Source: Erysipelotrichaceae bacterium OttesenSCG-928-M19 (GTDB taxonomy: Bacteria; Bacillota_I; Bacilli_A; JAJDGJ01). From it: a DNA stretch of 64,000 nucleotides. The stretch covers positions 1-64,000 of the forward strand of contig JAJDGJ010000002.1 of the NCBI GenBank assembly GCA_030265585.1, read 5' to 3'. The position numbers and the translations under genes were made by a program. Within the stretch, counting starts at the first letter, position 1; each line of letters begins with the position of its first letter. Under the pieces are notes generated by a model, which had not been told where the DNA came from, searched no databases, and worked only from the letters and a program-made list of their open reading frames with translations. This document shows, in pieces, positions 40,346 to 50,384 of the stretch.

Positions 40346-40537
40346 ATATAACCCTCTAATCATATTTTAATTATGAAAATATATATTTATATTTACAGTT
40401 AAAATTTTAACAATTATTACATAAGCTGTCAATTATTTCCTTCATACTAGGCAAATATTCACATTATTCAAAAAAGATAATAAAGTTCATGTTTCACTCA
40501 TTAACTTGTGATATTTCAATATAATGTAACAATAAAT

Positions 40538-40576
40538 TTGACAACAACTAATATAGTTAGTATACTAACTATATTA
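40538..40576 (+). promoter_or_regulatory. promoter with overlapping 28-bp palindromic operator
   Basis: TTGACA (40538-40543)-17-TATACT (40561-40566); perfect palindrome TAATATAGTTAGTA|TACTAACTATATTA at 40549-40576 overlaps spacer and -10. Confidence 0.85.
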
Positions 40577-40588
40577 AGGAGGAATACT

Positions 40589-40996
40589 ATGAATACAGGT
40601 TACTTATTAATCTCAGTTGCTAAAAAATTACGCTACCAATTAAATAGCGAATTACAAAAAATTGATATTACTTCACAACAATGGGCAGTAATCATTAATA
40701 TTGATTTACTAGCTGCAAATGGCATTGTCACGTTAATTGATATTGCAAAACATCTTGAAATTGATAAACCTACAATGACAGGGATTATTAATCGTTTGGA
40801 AAAGAAGAAGTTAATTAATAAAAGTAAACATCCAACAGATAATCGTGCTCATGCACTTACATTAAGTAATGATGGTAGGAAGATTTTAAAGGACTATCAA
40901 AGCTTTGGTGATGATGTTCTAAATAATTTCCTTGAGAAAATATCACCAGCAGAGCAACAGCAATTACACGATATACTAGATAAATTAAATAAATAA
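40589..40996 (+). CDS. MarR family transcriptional regulator
   Basis: HLEIDKPTMTGIINRLEKKKLINKSKHPTDNRAHALTLSNDGRKIL; ATG with AAGGAGG upstream. Confidence 0.93.
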   Translation: MNTGYLLISVAKKLRYQLNSELQKIDITSQQWAVIINIDLLAANGIVTLIDIAKHLEIDKPTMTGIINRLEKKKLINKSKHPTDNRAHALTLSNDGRKILKDYQSFGDDVLNNFLEKISPAEQQQLHDILDKLNK

Positions 40997-41009
40997 AGGA
41001 GAGTTAATT

Positions 41010-41873
41010 ATGGATAACATCTTAGTCATAGGAGCTACTGGTAATGTTGGTTTTCCAGCAGTAGAATACCTTGCAAAACAAGAAAATATTAAAACAATAG
41101 TAGGTTTATACAATAAAGAAGAGGATAGTCAACTCTTTAAACATCTTAATAATGTAGAATTTCGTAGTTTTGATTTTTTAAAGAGCGAAACGTTTACAGA
41201 GGCATTAAAAGATATCACAAAAGTATTTTTTATTAGACCACCTCAACTAGCAAAACCAAAAGAAGATATGCTACCGTTCTTAAAAGAGTTGCAACAACGA
41301 AATATCAAACATGTTGTTTTTCTTTCACTGATTGGTGTTGATAAAAATCCAGTAACACCTCATCATAAAATAGAGAAAATGATTGAAGAATTAAATTTAC
41401 CCTATACCTTCATTAGACCTAGTTTCTTTATGCAGAATCTAAATACTACTCATCAACAAGATATTAAAATGCACAATGATCTATTCATTCCTGCTGGCAA
41501 TGCAAAAACTAGCTTTATTGATACTAGAGATGTTGGTGAAGTAGCAGGACATTGCTTATTAAATGATAAGTATCTAAATAAGAAGTTGGAAATTACTGGT
41601 TCTCAGGCATTAACATATAATGAAATAGCGACTATCATGTCAAAAGTACTAAATAAGAATATTACTTATTCTAAACCAGGTTTATTGAAATTTAGAAAAG
41701 TAATGCTTAGTCGAAATGAAAAAAAAGACTATGTTAATGTTATGGTGGCTCTATACTTCATAACACAGTTAGGTAATGCGAAAAAGATTACTAACACAAT
41801 TCAAGAAGTATTAAATAGAGCACCAATTACTTTTGAAAAATATGTCGATGACTATAGGGAGTATTTCCTATAA
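41010..41873 (+). CDS. NmrA-like NAD(P)-binding oxidoreductase
   Basis: NILVIGATGNVGFPAVEYLA...PYTFIRPSFFMQNL...FIDTRDVGEVAGHCL. Confidence 0.9.
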   Translation: MDNILVIGATGNVGFPAVEYLAKQENIKTIVGLYNKEEDSQLFKHLNNVEFRSFDFLKSETFTEALKDITKVFFIRPPQLAKPKEDMLPFLKELQQRNIKHVVFLSLIGVDKNPVTPHHKIEKMIEELNLPYTFIRPSFFMQNLNTTHQQDIKMHNDLFIPAGNAKTSFIDTRDVGEVAGHCLLNDKYLNKKLEITGSQALTYNEIATIMSKVLNKNITYSKPGLLKFRKVMLSRNEKKDYVNVMVALYFITQLGNAKKITNTIQEVLNRAPITFEKYVDDYREYFL

Positions 41874-42241
41874 TTATCTATACAAAAAAAGCCTTTTAGT
41901 GGTTCTATACTATCTGATGGGGAGTAAAATCCTCATCATTTTTTATTTACATATTAAAAGCATACAATCAAATGTTATAATTAATTAGCCTAAACCAATA
42001 AGAAATTTTATTGTTTATATTTAATATAATAACTTCTTTTCTATTATATCTTTTAGCATATTGAACGACTATCACTTAGCTTATTTATATGAATATTTTA
42101 AAAAAAAAGAAATCAAACAAATATAATTTTATAAAATCTTTTATATAAAGTGATAGAATATTTTTCTTTAAGGACAAAAATAGGTCACCAAAGCGTAAAT
42201 ATAAAATAAAAACGCCTATTTAAAAGCGTTTTGTTTTGAAA

Positions 42242-42317
42242 TGGTGGCTTCGGACGGAATCGAACCGCCGACACGAGGATTTTCAATCCTCTGCTCTACC
42301 GACTGAGCTACGAAGCC
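42242..42317 (-). tRNA. tRNA-Phe (GAA)
   Basis: Cloverleaf with GAGGA-TTGAAAA-TCCTC anticodon arm, TTCGATTCC, CCA encoded. Confidence 0.95.
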
Positions 42318-42319
42318 AA

Positions 42320-42395
42320 TGGCGGTCCAGACGGGACTCGAACCCGCGATCTCCGCTGTGACAGAGCGGCATGTTAACCACTACACCACTGGACC
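42320..42395 (-). tRNA. tRNA-Asp (GTC)
   Basis: CCGCT-CTGTCAC-AGCGG anticodon arm; CCA encoded. Confidence 0.95.
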
Positions 42396-42397
42396 AT

Positions 42398-42474
<77 letters not shown>

Positions 42475-42493
42475 ATGTTTGTTTTTTTATTAA

Positions 42494-42586
42494 TGGCGGA
42501 GGAAGAGGGATTCGAACCCCCGCGAGCTTTAACACCCCTGTCGGTTTTCAAGACCGATCCCTTCAGCCAGGCTTGGGTATTCCTCC
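42494..42586 (-). tRNA. tRNA-Ser (TGA)
   Basis: Long variable arm; CGGTCTTGAAAACCG anticodon arm. Confidence 0.95.
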
Positions 42587-42618
42587 GTGAATAAAAAATA
42601 ATATTAAGTTTATTAATA

Positions 42619-42695
42619 TGGTGGACCCAGCAGGACTTGAACCTGCGACCTACCGGTTATGAGCCGGTGGCTCTAACCAACTGAGCTATGGGTCC
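42619..42695 (-). tRNA. tRNA-Ile2 (CAT, probable lysidine-modified)
   Basis: GGACCCATAGCTCAGTTGGTTAGAGC...GGCTCATAACC closely resembles Firmicutes tRNA-Ile2. Confidence 0.8.
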
Positions 42696-42709
42696 ATAAG
42701 TAATTTAAT

Positions 42710-42786
42710 TGGTAGCGGAGGAGGGACTTGAACCCCCGACCTTTCGGGTATGAACCGAACGCTCTAGCCAACTAAGCTACTCCGCC
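42710..42786 (-). tRNA. tRNA-Met elongator (CAT)
   Basis: GGCGGAGTAGCTTAGTTGGCTAGAGCG..GGTTCATACCC resembles elongator tRNA-Met. Confidence 0.88.
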
Positions 42787-42810
42787 CTGTGTTGGTATTC
42801 TAAATAATAA

Positions 42811-42886
42811 TGGTGGAGCTAAGCGGGATCGAACCGCTGACCCCCTGCGTGCAAGGCAGGTGCTCTCCCAGCTGAGCTATAGCCCC
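42811..42886 (-). tRNA. tRNA-Ala (TGC)
   Basis: GGGGCTATAGCTCAGCTGGGAGAGC..CTTGCACG. Confidence 0.95.
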
Positions 42887-42892
42887 ATCAAA

Positions 42893-42969
42893 TGGTCGGG
42901 AAGACAGGATTCGAACCTGCGACCCCCTGGTCCCAAACCAGGTGCACTACCAAGCTGTGCTACTTCCCG
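42893..42969 (-). tRNA. tRNA-Pro (TGG)
   Basis: CGGGAAGTAGCACAGCTTGGTAGTGC..CTGGTTTGGGACCAG. Confidence 0.95.
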
Positions 42970-42988
42970 AAATATTATTAAAATTAAA

Positions 42989-43065
42989 TGGCGCGCCCGG
43001 CAGGAATCGAACCCACAACCTCTTGATCCGTAGTCAAGCACTCTATCCAGTTGAGCTACAGGCGC
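42989..43065 (-). tRNA. tRNA-Arg (ACG)
   Basis: GCGCCTGTAGCTCAACTGGATAGAGTG..CTTGACTACGGATCAAG. Confidence 0.95.
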
Positions 43066-43232
43066 ATCGCTGACTAGTACATTATAGCACATTTCTACTT
43101 TTAAAAGCAATAGTTAAAGGCTTTTTTATCGTAACATTTACTTATTCGCTCCAATGGGCAACCATTTATAATTATACACGACCACAATTAAATGTCAATA
43201 CTACAATAAAGAGAAAAAGGGTTTTTAAGCCC

Positions 43233-44741
43233 TTATTTTCTTTTATTTATCGTTTTTCGAGTATTTTCTTTTAGATTGCGATTAGGGAAACTATCTGTTT
43301 TCTTTACCCTTGTAGTTGAAACATATTTACGTTTTGATTTTTCATTTTTATCATAGTTTCGTTTGATATTATCTTTATTATTAATCACCTTTGTTTTTTT
43401 ACTTGGTAGAGTACTTCTCTTATCTGATTTATCTTCTTTTACTTTCTCAGTATCATCAATTGGAACAATATCATTTTTCTCTACTGGGACTTTATCTTCT
43501 TCCACAATTACTTCTTCAATCTGACTTATCTCAAGAGTGCCATCATCAACAACCTCATTATCTTCTTGGTTAGTAGTTTGTTTATCAGGACTTACTTCAA
43601 TAATATCAACAATATCAAGATTAATATCATTTTCACTATCTTGAACTGTTATCGTGCTATTTTTGTTTTTTCGCTTACGAACAAAATACACCACTAATAA
43701 GATAATAACCAAAGCACTTATTGCTACCACAATTAAAATGGGATAATCATTGATATCAAATGGTTTTTCACTCTCAACAGATTCTTTATCTTTATTTCCA
43801 TCAATATTATATTCACCATTGTTTTTTTCATATAATTTTAAAATATTATCATTTAAATTATTGCCTTTTTCAATTTCTTCATAATCTAAAGTTAACACCT
43901 CTAAATTAACTAAACTATTTAATGGTGAAATATCTTTGATATCATTCTTACTAATATCTAAAAAACGTAAATTAGTATTTTTGGTAATAAAGTTCAAATC
44001 TGTCAATTTATTATTCCCTAAATCTAAATAATAAAGATTTTTACTATCCTCAACCTTACTGATTTTACTAATATAATTATAACTTAAATTAGCTGTTTTA
44101 ATATTAGGTGGTAAAGCAATGACTTTAGTGAGATTATTATTTGATAAATCTAAATCACGCAATTTTTTCATACCATTAACAAAAGTATAATTTCTAATTT
44201 TGTTATTAGATAAATCTAAAACTTCTAAATTACTTAAATAACTCAAATAGCTCGCCTTTTTTAAATTATTATCTGTCATCGACAATGAAGTTAAATCTCT
44301 AAACTCACTAACAATAATCATATCAGACATATTCATTCCATCAATACTTAAGTTTTTCAAAGTTTTGATGTAATAAATTTGATTTAGATCACTTACTTTT
44401 TTATTATAGCTAATATCCAGAGAATCCAAAGTCAAATCTGTTAAAGGATAAATTTCAGTAATATTATTGTTTCTTAAATTTAAAGTCTTCAATGATTTTA
44501 AATAACTAATCTTGTTAAGATTTTTAATATTCTGATTGTCGCAATTTAAAATTGTTATCGATTCTAACTCTTTCTTTGTGACAACATCACTAGATTCTTT
44601 ATTAAGATTTTTTGCTACACAACGTGCCAAATTTGCATCTTTTTTAAAGACACTATCAAAAGTAGCCGCATTAATATTATTATTTAATAAAAAAGGCATA
44701 CATAATAGTGTTATCCACAAAAAACTAATCTTTCTTTTCAT
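43233..44741 (-). CDS. leucine-rich repeat protein with single C-terminal-half TM and ~130-aa charged tail
   Basis: Signal peptide; LRR units (LKTLNLRNNNITEIYPL, LEVLDLSNNKIRNYTF, LRDLDLSNNNLTKV); TM PILIVVAISALVIILLVVYFVRKRK. Confidence 0.85.
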   Translation of the reverse strand: MKRKISFLWITLLCMPFLLNNNINAATFDSVFKKDANLARCVAKNLNKESSDVVTKKELESITILNCDNQNIKNLNKISYLKSLKTLNLRNNNITEIYPLTDLTLDSLDISYNKKVSDLNQIYYIKTLKNLSIDGMNMSDMIIVSEFRDLTSLSMTDNNLKKASYLSYLSNLEVLDLSNNKIRNYTFVNGMKKLRDLDLSNNNLTKVIALPPNIKTANLSYNYISKISKVEDSKNLYYLDLGNNKLTDLNFITKNTNLRFLDISKNDIKDISPLNSLVNLEVLTLDYEEIEKGNNLNDNILKLYEKNNGEYNIDGNKDKESVESEKPFDINDYPILIVVAISALVIILLVVYFVRKRKNKNSTITVQDSENDINLDIVDIIEVSPDKQTTNQEDNEVVDDGTLEISQIEEVIVEEDKVPVEKNDIVPIDDTEKVKEDKSDKRSTLPSKKTKVINNKDNIKRNYDKNEKSKRKYVSTTRVKKTDSFPNRNLKENTRKTINKRK

Positions 44742-45488
44742 CGCAAACTCCTTTATTATATTCAACATCCACTAAATACAAGCCCCTACCTGGAGCTACT
44801 TTAGAAAATGCTGCTGTATTTTTTAAACTTAGCAGTCGTTTTAAATCATCTAAGTCTCTTTTACCTAAGCCTATATCGACTAAAATCATCGTTAGTTTTC
44901 TAACCATGTAACGAAGAAAGCCATTACCATAATAATCGATTACTATTATATCATTTTTTTGACTAAATTTAATAGAAAAAATTTCTTTTGTTGTATTCTG
45001 TTGTGCAGTAGCACTAGAAAATGTTCTAAAATCATGCTTACCGATTAGTAATTTACTCGCATTAATCATCATATCAAGATTTAGCTCTTTATTCAACTGC
45101 CAAACGTAATTATAATCAAAAATATTATATTCTCCTGTATTAATTAAGTAACGATAGTGTTTTCCTAAAGCATCATAGCGTGGATGAAAATCGCTATTAA
45201 CTTTAATTACGTTATTAACTCTAATATCACTTGGCAAAGCATTATTTAGTGCATATTTAAAATAATATAAATTTAATTCTTTTTCAGTTGCAAAAGTACA
45301 TACTTGTTTTAATGCATGGACTTTACTATCAGTACGTCCTGAAACAATTAGATCAACAGGTACTTGTGAGTTTAGTCTCGTAATTACTCTCTCTAACTCT
45401 CCCTGAACAGTACGTTGTTCCTTTTGCCTTTGAAAACCATTAAAGTTTGAACCATCATAACTAATTTCTAATTTATATACTTTAACCA
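44725..45488 (-). CDS. truA: tRNA pseudouridine(38-40) synthase
   Basis: MVKVYKLEISYDGSNFNGFQRQKEQRTVQGELE, SGRTDSKVHALKQVC. Confidence 0.95.
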
Positions 45489-46271
45489 TATTATGACTCC
45501 TAAATAAGCAATTGAAACTATCATTGCTAAATTGTCTAAATAGTTCCATGTATAAGTAATGAATCGTGTTCTTTTAGCACTAGGATTATAACCTCGAGCC
45601 TCCATCGCATTAGCGAGTTCTTCAGCACGTTTGAAACTAGCAACAAATAAAGGAATTAATAATGATACCACAGCCTTAATTTTAACGCTTAATTTATTTG
45701 ATTGAAAATCAACACCGCGAGATGTTTGGGCAATCATAATCTTATTTGTCTCTTCAACTAAGGTCGGAATAAAGCGCAATGCAATTGAAATCATCATTGC
45801 TACCTCATGAGCAGGAAAACCAATCTTTTTAGCTGGAGACAACAATTGTTCAATCCCTAATGTTAAGTCTAATGGTTTTGTTGTCATCGTTAGAATTGAA
45901 CTAAGAAAAACCATTGATGTTAATCTAAAGAAAATAATAATTGTTTGAAATAAAGCTCCCGTATAAATATCAAAACCTAAAATAGTAAAAGCAACATCAC
46001 CAGTCTTTAACATCAGTACATTAATAATAAACAAGAAAATAAACATAAAATATAAAATCTTCATTTGTTTTAACATCGTAAAAACTGATAAACGTGCCAC
46101 AATAATTAAAATAAAAATAAAGACCATACTACCTAGATAAATATAGATATCATTAATTAAAAAGACACCGATTAATAAAATAATTAAAGCTATTATTTTA
46201 GCAAGTGGATTCATACGATGAATAGGTGAATTATATGGCATGTAAGTTCCAATAGTAACATTATTTAACAT
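45468..46271 (-). CDS. ecfT: energy-coupling factor transporter T component
   Basis: NSPIHRMNPLAKII..., AMEARGYNPSAKRTRF. Confidence 0.95.
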   Translation of the reverse strand: MLNNVTIGTYMPYNSPIHRMNPLAKIIALIILLIGVFLINDIYIYLGSMVFIFILIIVARLSVFTMLKQMKILYFMFIFLFIINVLMLKTGDVAFTILGFDIYTGALFQTIIIFFRLTSMVFLSSILTMTTKPLDLTLGIEQLLSPAKKIGFPAHEVAMMISIALRFIPTLVEETNKIMIAQTSRGVDFQSNKLSVKIKAVVSLLIPLFVASFKRAEELANAMEARGYNPSAKRTRFITYTWNYLDNLAMIVSIAYLGVIIWLKYIN

Positions 46272-47109
46272 TGTCTAATTCTCCCTCTATCTCAGTAATT
46301 AACTTTTCAAATGAAATGAACTCACTTGCCTTATGCTTCATAAAGTTTTCATAGGCAATTAGTAACTGTGGTTTTTCAATATTATATTCACTTAAAAAGG
46401 GTTCATTAAAAAAAGCAACCTTATCTTCTTTAACAACTACTTTTCCTTCATTTAAAAGAATTATTTCATCAGCATACTGATAGACAAAATCCATATCATG
46501 AGAGACCAATATTAAAGTTTTGTGAAATTCATTTTTCAAAGTCAAGAATATTTCCATTATCTCAATTGCACCCTGTGGATCAAGACCAGCTGTGGGTTCA
46601 TCTAAGACAATAATACTTGGATCCATAGCTAAAATACCAGCAATAGCTACTCTTCTTTTCTGTCCTCCACTTAGTTCAAAAGGTGACTTCTCATAAATAC
46701 TTTCATCTAAATTAACCATCTTTAAATACTTTAAAGCTAGTTCTTTGGCATCTTCTTCACTAACACCAAAATTTAAAGGACCAAACATAACATCCTTAAT
46801 AACACTCTCTTCAAATAGTTGATATTCACTAAATTGAAAAACTAAACCTACCTGTTTGCGCAATTCCTTAAAGCTTGTCTTCTTATCATTATTTGTCATT
46901 GTAAAATCATTAACTTTTACCTCGCCTTTATCAGGCAATAATATAGCATTTAAATGTTGAATTAAAGAAGATTTTCCACTACCTGTCTTACCGATTATCG
47001 CCACAAAAGAAGAATCATCAATTGTTAAATCGATACCATTTAACGCTTGATATTCAAAAATTGTATTCTTACCATATGTATATTCTAAATTTGTTATTTC
47101 AATTGCCAT
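46261..47109 (-). CDS. ecfA2: energy-coupling factor ATPase EcfA2
   Basis: Walker A GKTGSGKSSL, LSGGQKRRVAIAGILAMDP, ecf gene order. Confidence 0.95.
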   Translation of the reverse strand: MAIEITNLEYTYGKNTIFEYQALNGIDLTIDDSSFVAIIGKTGSGKSSLIQHLNAILLPDKGEVKVNDFTMTNNDKKTSFKELRKQVGLVFQFSEYQLFEESVIKDVMFGPLNFGVSEEDAKELALKYLKMVNLDESIYEKSPFELSGGQKRRVAIAGILAMDPSIIVLDEPTAGLDPQGAIEIMEIFLTLKNEFHKTLILVSHDMDFVYQYADEIILLNEGKVVVKEDKVAFFNEPFLSEYNIEKPQLLIAYENFMKHKASEFISFEKLITEIEGELDNVK

Positions 47110-47933
47110 AATTCAGCCTCAAGCTCCTTCATTGTTAAACAATCTGCAATTTGATAATTATCCTTTTGTAGTCTTTGACTAACTTTTAAAGCAAAGGGAA
47201 TATCTAAACCGATATCAATTAACTTATCAGCATGTTTGAATATTTCACTAGGATATCCAGTAAATAAAACTTTTCCTTGATCTAAAACAATAATATAATC
47301 TGTTTTAAGAGCATAATCAATATCATGAGTAATACTGATAATCGTTTTATCAGTTTCTCTATTTAATTGATCAATACTTTCATTAACCTCTTTGACTCCA
47401 ACCGGGTCAAGCATACTTGTTGCTTCATCAAATATCATAATTTTAGGATTCATCGCTAGAATTCCTGCAATCGCTACGCGCTGCTTTTGACCTCCAGATA
47501 ATCTCGTTGGTTCATGTTTTAAATACTCACTCATGCCAACCTTGTCAGCATATTTCTCGACTATTGCAGGCATTTGCTCTGTTGGAACACAGTGATTTTC
47601 TAAACCAAAAGCAATATCATCTTGAACACTTGTGCCAATAAATTGATTGTCAGGATTTTGAAAAACAATACCAATTAAATCTCTAATTTCAAAAATATTA
47701 TCTTCAGTTAGTTTTATACCATCGATTTCAATTTCACCCTCTTGAGCAAAATCTAATCCTATTAACAATTTTGCAAGCGTTGATTTCCCACTACCATTAT
47801 GACCAATAATACATGTATGTTGATCTTTAGGAATTTCTAAGGAAATATTATCCAGTGCTTGTTCTTTAATTTCAGGATTACTAGTATTATAACTAAAACT
47901 CAAATTTTTTATTTTTATCATAATAAACCTCAC
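47094..47933 (-). CDS. ecfA1: energy-coupling factor ATPase EcfA1
   Basis: GHNGSGKSTLAKLL, LSGGQKQRVAIAGILAMNPKI. Confidence 0.95.
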   Translation of the reverse strand: MRFIMIKIKNLSFSYNTSNPEIKEQALDNISLEIPKDQHTCIIGHNGSGKSTLAKLLIGLDFAQEGEIEIDGIKLTEDNIFEIRDLIGIVFQNPDNQFIGTSVQDDIAFGLENHCVPTEQMPAIVEKYADKVGMSEYLKHEPTRLSGGQKQRVAIAGILAMNPKIMIFDEATSMLDPVGVKEVNESIDQLNRETDKTIISITHDIDYALKTDYIIVLDQGKVLFTGYPSEIFKHADKLIDIGLDIPFALKVSQRLQKDNYQIADCLTMKELEAELWQLK

Positions 47934-49180
47934 TGTAAAGCTTTTTTAACTTCTTTTTTATATATTTCTACATCTGGTTGATCAAATGGATTAACTTCTA
48001 ATAAATATGCAGAGTACATACATGCATACATCATAAAAGTCATCAAATGTGCTAGGTTAGCTTCATCTATTCTCTCAATTTCAATTACATAATTAGGTAT
48101 TTTACCCTCTAGAGAATGTGCAGTCAAAACACTATCCTCAATTTTATCAGCAATTTCTTTAATTGTTAAACCACTAAGTTGATTTAACTTATCAAAATCA
48201 TCATCAAGATGAACGATCTCTTTATTTTTTAAAGCACTCTTAATATGAATAGTTGTTTCAAATAAAACCTTTGGGCCACCTTGAATAAATTGTCCTAAGG
48301 AATGTAAATCTGTTGAAAAAGTTAAACTAATTGGTAATAAACCCTTATTGTCCTTTCCTTCAGATTCACCAAATAATTGTTTTAGCCATTCCATTAAACC
48401 TTGAAGACTCGGTTCATAATTAATAAAGGCTTCAACAACTTTATCATTATTATACTGATTATAGCGCTCGGTTGCATATAAATAAGCAAGATTATTTTCA
48501 TTAACTTGATAGTATATAGTTGCAGCCTGTTGTGCAGCTTTAATAATCTGGGTAATATCAAGATTAATAAAGGCTAATGGTATTAAACCAACTGGAGTAA
48601 AAACAGAGTATCTGCCACCAATATCATTTGGGATATCATACTTTAAAAGATTATGCTTAAGCGCATATTCATAAAGATTACCACTATCGCCAGTTGTAAT
48701 AATTAAACGATCTTTTAAGGCCTTGTGACCATATTTATTAATTAATAAATCGTTAAACATTCGAAAAGCTAACGCTGTTTCTAACGTTGAGCCTGATTTT
48801 GAAATAACATTAAGAACAAAATCATTTTCTTGGCAATATTCATAAACTTCTATAAGATAGTCACTAGAAATATTATTACCAACATATAGTAGTTGAAACT
48901 TATTTTTTTGATTATTCAAAGCTTGTTCAAAAGCATAAGTTCCCAAATAGGAACCACCAATACCTATTACAACCATAGTTGATGCTTTTTCTTGAAAAGG
49001 TTTAAGGTCAATTTTAATCTTGTCAATTAAAGAAAAATTAAAGTCAACTAAATATTGATGCCAACCAAAAAAATCACTACCTAAAGCTTTTTTACTATCT
49101 AAGTTATTAATTATTTCTTCAAGATTAATAATATTAATATCTTTTTTTGAATCACTGTTATATTTCTTGAAATTTAACAT
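47930..49180 (-). CDS. pgi: glucose-6-phosphate isomerase
   Basis: VVIGIGGSYLGTYAFEQAL, NVISKSGSTLETALAFRM, GGRYSVFTPVGLIPLA. Confidence 0.95.
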   Translation of the reverse strand: MLNFKKYNSDSKKDINIINLEEIINNLDSKKALGSDFFGWHQYLVDFNFSLIDKIKIDLKPFQEKASTMVVIGIGGSYLGTYAFEQALNNQKNKFQLLYVGNNISSDYLIEVYEYCQENDFVLNVISKSGSTLETALAFRMFNDLLINKYGHKALKDRLIITTGDSGNLYEYALKHNLLKYDIPNDIGGRYSVFTPVGLIPLAFINLDITQIIKAAQQAATIYYQVNENNLAYLYATERYNQYNNDKVVEAFINYEPSLQGLMEWLKQLFGESEGKDNKGLLPISLTFSTDLHSLGQFIQGGPKVLFETTIHIKSALKNKEIVHLDDDFDKLNQLSGLTIKEIADKIEDSVLTAHSLEGKIPNYVIEIERIDEANLAHLMTFMMYACMYSAYLLEVNPFDQPDVEIYKKEVKKALQ

Positions 49181-49548
49181 TTATTATCACCATAGTATTC
49201 CCTAATCCAATTATCTAATGCAGCACTTAGTTCACTAAAACCTTTACTTGTTTCCATGATGTTTTCATGATACTTAAAGCGTGATCTATTTTTCGTACGA
49301 CGACGCCCGCCTCTTTCCAGTGCTTTCATCGAAAAAATCATATGTTTATTAGTACGATTTATTGAGACAATTTTAACTTTGACTTCGTCTTTAACTTTCA
49401 AAACTGAATTAACATCCTTAATATATTCGTGTGAAATTTCTGAAATATGTAATAATCCAACAGTGTCTTTATTTATCTTAATAAAGGCACCATATGGCTT
49501 AATTGCAATAACTTGACCATTGATTATATCTCCAACATTATATTTCAT
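49174..49548 (-). CDS. S1 RNA-binding domain protein (GSP13/CvfD-like)
   Basis: MKYNVGDIINGQVIAIKPYGAFIKINKDTVGLLHISEIS. Confidence 0.88.
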   Translation of the reverse strand: MKYNVGDIINGQVIAIKPYGAFIKINKDTVGLLHISEISHEYIKDVNSVLKVKDEVKVKIVSINRTNKHMIFSMKALERGGRRRTKNRSRFKYHENIMETSKGFSELSAALDNWIREYYGDNKC

Positions 49549-49688
49549 AAAAACACCTCGTTGATAATTATACCACATTTTTTAATGATAAAAATGTATT
49601 TTATTAGCTTTATTTAATGTGTCTATCATATTAGTTTAATTTATTAATAATTTGTGATATAATTTCAATGTATCGGAGGTTTTAAGTT

Positions 49689-50150
49689 ATGCCATTTTAC
49701 CCATTAATTGCAGCATTACTTTCTTTTTTAAGTGCTCAATTTGTTAAACCATTTGCTAAATATCATAAGACAAGAAAGTTTGATTTCTTTGAAGTTTTAG
49801 CAAGTGGGGGCTTTCCAAGTTCACACACTTCAATGATGTCAGCTTTAGCATTATCATTTGGTTTAAGAGATGGCTTTGAATCAGCATCATTTGCGATTTC
49901 CTTTATCTTAATGTTAATTATAGGCTATGATGCGATGAATGTTAGACTGTATGCTGGAAAACATATCGCCCTAACCAATCAGTTAATTGATGATTTAAAA
50001 GATTTAAAAACCATTAGATTTGATGATCCGATTTATTTTACAAGAATGAAAGAAATCTTGGGACATGAGCGCTTTGAAGTCTTTGGTGGATTTATTCATG
50101 GCTTAATTGTAAGTTTTATCTTATTCTTTATTTTTGGAGGTCAATTATAA
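49689..50150 (+). CDS. divergent PAP2 family protein (YuiD-like)
   Basis: SGGFPSSHTSMMSALALSFGLRDGF...MIIGYDAMNVRLYAGKH. Confidence 0.92.
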   Translation: MPFYPLIAALLSFLSAQFVKPFAKYHKTRKFDFFEVLASGGFPSSHTSMMSALALSFGLRDGFESASFAISFILMLIIGYDAMNVRLYAGKHIALTNQLIDDLKDLKTIRFDDPIYFTRMKEILGHERFEVFGGFIHGLIVSFILFFIFGGQL

Positions 50151-50374
50151 TGCAAACTATAGAAGAAAAAATTAAAGAGTTTACAGAGACTGTTCGTCCT
50201 TATCTTCAACGAGATGGTGGCGATTTTGAATTTGTTAAATTTGAAGATGGTATCGTCTTCGTTAAAATGCTAGGGGCTTGTTCAGGTTGTTCATCTTCAT
50301 CAACAACAATTGATTATATTGAAGATATGATGTGCGAAGAAATACCTGGTGTTATTAGCGTCAAAGAAATTTAG
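50150..50374 (+). CDS. NifU C-terminal (NFU) domain Fe-S scaffold protein
   Basis: VRPYLQRDGGDFEFVKFEDGIVFVKMLGACSGCSSSSTTI. Confidence 0.95.
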   Translation: MQTIEEKIKEFTETVRPYLQRDGGDFEFVKFEDGIVFVKMLGACSGCSSSSTTIDYIEDMMCEEIPGVISVKEI

Positions 50375-50384
50375 GAGGTTTATA

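Noticed and set aside
41880-41945. Possible mobile-element remnant (gccttttagtggttctatactatctgatggggagtaaaatcctcatc)
   Set aside because: No inverted-repeat pair, transposase fragment or target duplication could be identified by eye.
42877-43110. 77-aa ORF (MLLKVEMCYNVLVSDAPVAQLDRVLDYGSRGCGFDSCRARH...)
   Set aside because: Translation of tRNA-Pro and tRNA-Arg genes; a classic spurious ORF.
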